Shown piece after piece: positions 59,900 through 64,000 of a stretch of DNA of 64,000 nt. The number at the start of each line of letters is the position of its first letter. The stretch's first letter is position 1. Made by a program: the position numbers and the translations under genes. The notes under the pieces are model-generated. The model worked only from the letters and a program-made list of their open reading frames with translations, did not search any database and was not told the DNA's origin. The stretch spans positions 3,662,389-3,726,388 of the forward strand of contig LNAC01000018.1 of the NCBI GenBank assembly GCA_002007465.1. Direction: 5' to 3'. This stretch comes from Ailurus styani. Its lineage: Eukaryota > Chordata > Mammalia > Carnivora > Ailuridae.

Positions 59900-60240
59900 T
59901 TCTTGCTGCACACAGGACCTCCGGGCTACACAGGTTCTATCAGCCAGCCGCTGCTGAATACAAAGTCATCCCAAGGCTTAGTTGCTTAAAACCACGATGT
60001 GTATTATTGCTACCAAGTCCAAGGTCAGCCGGAACTTCAGCAGTTCTGGGCCAGACTCAGCTGATCCTGGCTTGGCCCACTCACATGTCTGCCAGCAGCT
60101 GACAGGTTGGCTAAGGGCTAGCTGCTCAAGGACGGCCTCACTCTCATGTCTAGTGGTTGTCTGGGTGAAAGGAAAGGACTGAGCCATGTGTCACTCATCA
60201 CCCAGCAAACCCATCTGGTGGTATACTAGTTGTCTAGAGC
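59900..60240. mobile_element. Ancient repeat copy 1 (LTR-like family)
   Basis: GGCTTAGTTGCTTAAAACCA, GGGCCAGACTCAGCTGATCC and GGCCTCACTCTCATGTCTAG resemble a common fossil repeat group. Class is uncertain. Confidence 0.45.
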
Positions 60241-60770
60241 TGTATAACACATTACACAGCTAAAAACAACAAACTGGTATTTTCTCACAGGCCCTGGGGG
60301 TCAGGATGCCTAGTGCCACTTAGCTGGGTATCTGCTGCTCATGGATTGTCACAGGGCTACAGTCAAGGTATCGACTAGGGCTTCCGCCATCTCAAGGCTC
60401 CAGGGGTGGACCACTTTTCAGCTCACTCCTGAGGATTTGGGTAGGTCTCAGGTCCTGGCTAGTTGCTGGCCAGAGGCATCATTTCCTTGCCAGTTGGGGT
60501 CCTCCATAGGCACTTCCAGCACAGCAGCTGGATTCCCTCTAATCGAGCCAGCAAGAGAGAAAGAAAGGGAGAACAAGATGGAAGTCATGCCGTCTTTTGG
60601 CAAGCTGATCTCAGAAGCGCCAACTCCCCTCTTTTGCTGTGTTCTGTGCATTAGAAGGGAAGCACTAGTCCAGCAGATTACACAGGGCATTCATCTCGGG
60701 TGGTGGGGATTACTTAGAGGCTGCCTGTCACACCTGAGCTTGGTCGTAGACTGGTTTCAAAACCACAAGA
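60228..60770. mobile_element. Ancient repeat copy 2 (LTR-like family)
   Basis: Starts ACTAGTTGTCTAGAGCTGTA, contains GGCTACAGTCAAGGTATCG and ACAAGATGGAAGTCATGCCG, and ends near TTAGAGGCTGCCTGTCACAC. The whole element seems present from end to end. Confidence 0.55.
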
Positions 60771-61097
60771 GTGAGTGCAGGAGTGTGTAAGACCTCTCAC
60801 AACCCAGCCTCAGAACGTGTATGTGTTTGGCCAAAGCAAGCCACAGGGCCAAGTGCAGATTCAAGGCATGGGGCAGACAGACTCCATCTCTTGCTGAGAA
60901 GAGCTGCCTAGCTTCATTACAATGAGAATATGGGCAAGGATGAAGAACTGTGTCCATTTTTGCAAAGCACCAAACAGGCTTTCCCACCAGTCCTCAAAAA
61001 TGCTTTGTGCTTTCTAGCCTGACGGCTGTTGGGTACACTTTCTTGTTCTCATACATCGGAGCCCCGCCTCTGCCTGCTGTCATCCTGCCAATCTTCA

Positions 61098-61600
61098 GGG
61101 GCCAACTTATACCCTGTATTAGTTTCCTTTTGCTGCTATAACAAACGACCACAAACTTGGTGGTGTTAAACAACTCAGATTTTATTACCTTATAGTTTGG
61201 GAAGTCTGAAGTCCAAAATGGGTGCCACTGGGCTAAAATCGGAGCACAGGCAGGACTGTAAACCTTTCTAGATGCTCAAGGGAGCGTTTCCAAATTCTAA
61301 AGGCAGCCTGCAGTGCTTGGCTCATGTCCCCTCCACCCACCTTCAGCACCAAGAATGACTGGTGGAGTCTTTCTCCTCACATCACTCTGACACGAGTTCT
61401 CTCTCTCCCTCCTCCTTCCACTCGTAAGGACCCTTGTGATTACAGTGGGCCCCCACTGACAAGCCAATATAATCTCCCCACTTCAAGGTCAGCTGACTAG
61501 CAACCTCAAGTCCACCAACAAGTGCAATTCTCCTCTCCATGTAACCTAACATACTCACAGGCTCCAAGTACCACACGTGGATGCCTTTGCTGGAGGCTCT
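61098..61600. mobile_element. Ancient repeat copy 3 (related family)
   Basis: CTGTATTAGTTTCCTTTTGC, CACAAACTTGGTGGTGTTAA, GACCCTTGTGATTACAGTGG and TCTCCCCACTTCAAGGTCAG in the order of a widespread mammalian fossil. Confidence 0.6.
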
Positions 61601-61639
61601 TCCTGTGCCTACCACTCCCTCCCACGAACGCTGATGGCA

Positions 61640-62100
61640 GCAGCATTCTGTTGAGCACATCCTATGTGCCCACCAGTGTGCCCGGGGCTCCTCTCCCTGA
61701 AAGATCCCACCCATTCTCATACCCCCATGAGGAAGGTTCTACCAGTGTTCTGATACAGACTCAAAGAAGTTAAGCAACTCCCAAGGTGCCACCCAGAGAA
61801 CATGTGCTGGATAGCAGAACTTGAACTCGAGTCTGTCAAGCTCTGAAGCCAGAGTCCCACCCACGCACTCATGCTGCCCTCCTCCGAAGCCTCCAGATCC
61901 CTTCAACTAGGGTCCTGCTTCCTCGGTGCTTCTGTGACCTGGATCCACCTCAGTTTCCCCATCTGTAAGATGGATCTATTGATAACACCTCCCTCCTAAG
62001 GGCTGGTGGTGAAGAATAAACAAGCTAACGTATCTAACATGCTTTGACAGTCACAGCCACACAGTAAGCGCTCCCAGGGCTAGCTGTCACTGTGGGAGGG
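61640..62100. mobile_element. MIR pair: antisense then sense
   Basis: Antisense MIR at 61640-61885 (CACATCCTATGTGCCCACCA, AGAACTTGAACTCGAGTCTG) and sense MIR at 61920-62100 (CTCAGTTTCCCCATCTGTAA, CACAGTAAGCGCTCCCAGGG). Confidence 0.8.
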
Positions 62101-62478
62101 ACTGGTCAGCTGGGGTTCATTCAAGGGCTCCTGCTCCAACATCCATCCATGCCATCGGCTAGGCAACTCTCCTCTGTGAAACTTCCTCAGCCCAGACTAC
62201 CTACACGGAAGGTTATCTGGAAGAGCAAAATAGATTATTGTTGAGAAAACGCTTTGTAAACTGTAGAGTGAAGTGCCCATGTTGGCTCATAAGGAGCTTT
62301 ACGAAGTACTCAAGGAACAGGCCAGAAAACCACAGACACCCCCCCCCAGAAGACCCAGGGCGGTGGCCTTCTCAGTGTGGGCTCCAGGGGAACGGAGGGC
62401 CAGCAGCTGTCCTATTTCCTCCTCCCCTCCCCTCGCACCCCCCCCCCTCCAATCCATCCTGGGGTGGCTGAGGCAGCA

Positions 62479-62655
62479 GGAATGCGATGGTATCTCAGCA
62501 AACAGACAGTCTGTTCCCAGAGGAGCCGGGGCCGCCCCCAGGAGGCCCCACTCTCCCAGCCACAGTAAACACAAGGGTCTGTCCTCATTATCAGCTTGGC
62601 TCAGCAGCAGTGGAGACAGTCTGCCTGCCGGAGACTCTCGGCAGAGCGATAAGCC
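62479..62655. promoter_or_regulatory. Candidate distal SMAD6 enhancer: paired Smad sites with GATA motifs
   Basis: AACAGACAGTCTGTT (62501-62515) is a perfect 7-bp inverted repeat with a 1-bp spacer that contains CAGAC and GTCTG back to back. GAGACAGTCTG recurs at 62613-62623 and a further AGAC at 62632-62635. GATA motifs occur at 62588-62593 (TTATCA) and 62648-62652 (GATAA), and a GGAATG word at 62479. No repeat was recognised across this segment, about 18 kb upstream of the SMAD6 ATG. Confidence 0.4.
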
Positions 62656-63539
62656 TCTGGGCCCCTCGTTGGCTGTCCTCCTGGGGCTCAGCCGAGCTGC
62701 CCGGGAACAGGAATCCTAGAGCTGGCCTGGCTTGGGGCCTACATACCTCATCCAGGGGTTGGGGGCTGAGGGTAGGGAGCTGGCTGCCTGTGCAGGGAGG
62801 ATGTCAGTCACTGAGATGAAGGAAGCAAAGAGCCAGAGTTGTGCCAAGGGGCCAGAGTGCATTGTCGGCAAAGCTCTCCGTTGCTCTCACAGACTTCTGA
62901 ATCCATTCCTCACAGTGCTTTGGAAGGCCTCTTCGTCATCACTGTCATCTTCATAGACTGTACATACTGACAACAGCGTTCCTTCTAGTGTTTTCCAACC
63001 CATGCTCCAGTCAATGAATTACTGTCCAGAAAGCACTTAGCTCTGGGCCTGGTGAGGGCTCAGAGAAAGTCAGCCTGCAGGAGGCACACTGGTAGCATTC
63101 TCATAATCATTCGAATGGTGCAGGGAACCCCCAGTCCCTCAAAGTAATAACTGCTAACTCTTCTCTGGGATGGCCATGCCCACCACGTCCTCAGTTTCTC
63201 AACTCACCGAAGGTGGGGAATGCTGGGGTGAATGGGGTCCCCACTTCACGGTGAAGCAGACTTGAAGGGCCCAGGTAGGTGACATGCTTTGAAGGCTGTA
63301 GAGGCAGGACATAGCGTGGCCAAAACAAGCCACAAGCCCTCAGAGTCTGACGAGTTTTTTCCATCCTGGCCTCTGCCTGCCCTTGGCCAACCACTGAGAA
63401 GCCAAGACTGGGTCACTGGTCTGTGTCCTGGATCCTCTCTGAGGTCAGGCAAAGGCAGATCAAGATCCTGGGGGTTGAAGATTAGCTGACAGCTTCTTCA
63501 CAGCACTTTGGAAAGCCGCAGTGAATCGAACTCCAAATA

Positions 63540-63735
63540 GCCAGAGGCGGCTGTGGACTCACAGGGTGAGCACTTGGCTGGGAGTCCAACCCAACTGCTA
63601 TTTTCAGGCTAGTGACCTAGGGCTGGGCCCTTAGGCTCTCTGGATTTGGTCTCAAGATCTTTATTTCCTTATCCCTAAGATAAGTCCCCTCCCCTGCCTT
63701 GGCTACCTCTTCTGAGAGTTGCTAGGGGAATTCAG
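63540..63735 (+). mobile_element. MIR fragment, decayed
   Basis: ACTGCTATTTTCAGGCTAGT, GTGACCTAGGGCTGGGCCC and TTATTTCCTTATCCCTAAGA follow MIR order loosely. Confidence 0.5.
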
Positions 63736-63752
63736 TATAATAGCGCACATCA

Positions 63753-63964
63753 GGGCACCTGGGTGGCTCAGTGGGTTAAAGCCTCTGCTTTCGGCTCAGG
63801 TCATGATCTCAGGGTCCTGGGATCGGGGCCGCATTGGGCTCTCTGCTCAGCAGGGAGCCTGCTTCCTCCTCTCCCTGTCTCTCTGCCTGCCTCTCTGCCT
63901 ACTTGTAATCTCTCTCTCTGTGTCAAATAAATAAATAAAATCTTAAAAAAAAAAAACAAAAAAC
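63753..63964 (+). mobile_element. CAN SINE, full length, young
   Basis: GGGCACCTGGGTGGCTCAGT head and long A tail. The perfect 11-bp target-site duplication AGCGCACATCA lies at 63742-63752 and 63965-63975. Confidence 0.97.
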
Positions 63965-64000
63965 AGCGCACATCAAAGCCCCTTGGTTTGCAGCTCCTGA

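Larger units (their letters stand above)
46900..64000. other. Region upstream of SMAD6, apparently intergenic
   Basis: Right of the CpG island no exon with recognisable protein text or paired splice sites was found. It is filled with MIR, L2, L1, MER5A-like elements and CAN SINEs, with non-repetitive stretches at about 54290-55250 and 56260-57500 (AT-rich, possibly regulatory) and around 62100-63540. Non-coding transcripts upstream of SMAD6 may exist in mammals, but nothing here lets me place one. Confidence 0.75.

Overview
The window is a vertebrate, almost certainly carnivoran, nuclear genome segment rather than a microbial one. It contains many tRNA-Lys-type CAN SINEs whose young copies carry the 'CAGTGGGTTAAAGCC...TCTGCTCAGCAGGGAGCCTGC' diagnostic text that I associate with Mustelidae. 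It also has dense MIR, L2, ancient L1 and hAT fossils, and no open coding blocks beyond short spliced exons. The mustelid assignment is an inference from SINE type; carnivoran is much firmer.

The only protein-coding gene I can support is SMAD6 (inhibitory SMAD of BMP/TGF-beta signalling) on the minus strand. Exon 1 carries the ATG at 44458 and the splice donor after 43731, and is interrupted by a 303-base assembly gap. Exon 2 is 36107-36163 and exon 3 is 32348-32425. The big final exon (MH2 domain and 3'UTR) is not in the window, so positions 1-32347 are the proximal part of intron 3. Intron 1 is 36164-43730 and intron 2 is 32426-36106.

A CpG island of roughly 43.5-46.9 kb covers exon 1, the 5'UTR and the promoter. 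On the SMAD6 strand it holds four CCAAT boxes, GC boxes, a perfect palindromic Smad-binding element (GTCTAGAC, 45519-45526), a C/EBP palindrome, an 84-nt pure pyrimidine tract and a 125-codon upstream ORF. From about 46.9 kb to the right edge is upstream, apparently intergenic DNA made of MIR, L2, L1, MER5A-like and SINE copies. A notable Smad/GATA motif cluster sits near 62.5 kb.

Functionally the locus fits the textbook negative-feedback role of SMAD6: BMP-activated SMADs induce SMAD6, which then blocks receptor/R-SMAD signalling and recruits Smurf ligases through the PPxY motif encoded by the tiny exon 2. I found no exotic undescribed system. The items most worth a second look are the Smad-site architecture of the promoter and of the 62.5-kb cluster, two in-frame skippable exons, a 52-bp alternating purine-pyrimidine tract beside the exon 3 acceptor, candidate intronic enhancers, unusual SINE insertion structures, and assembly faults around G/C homopolymers, including one that breaks the SMAD6 reading frame.
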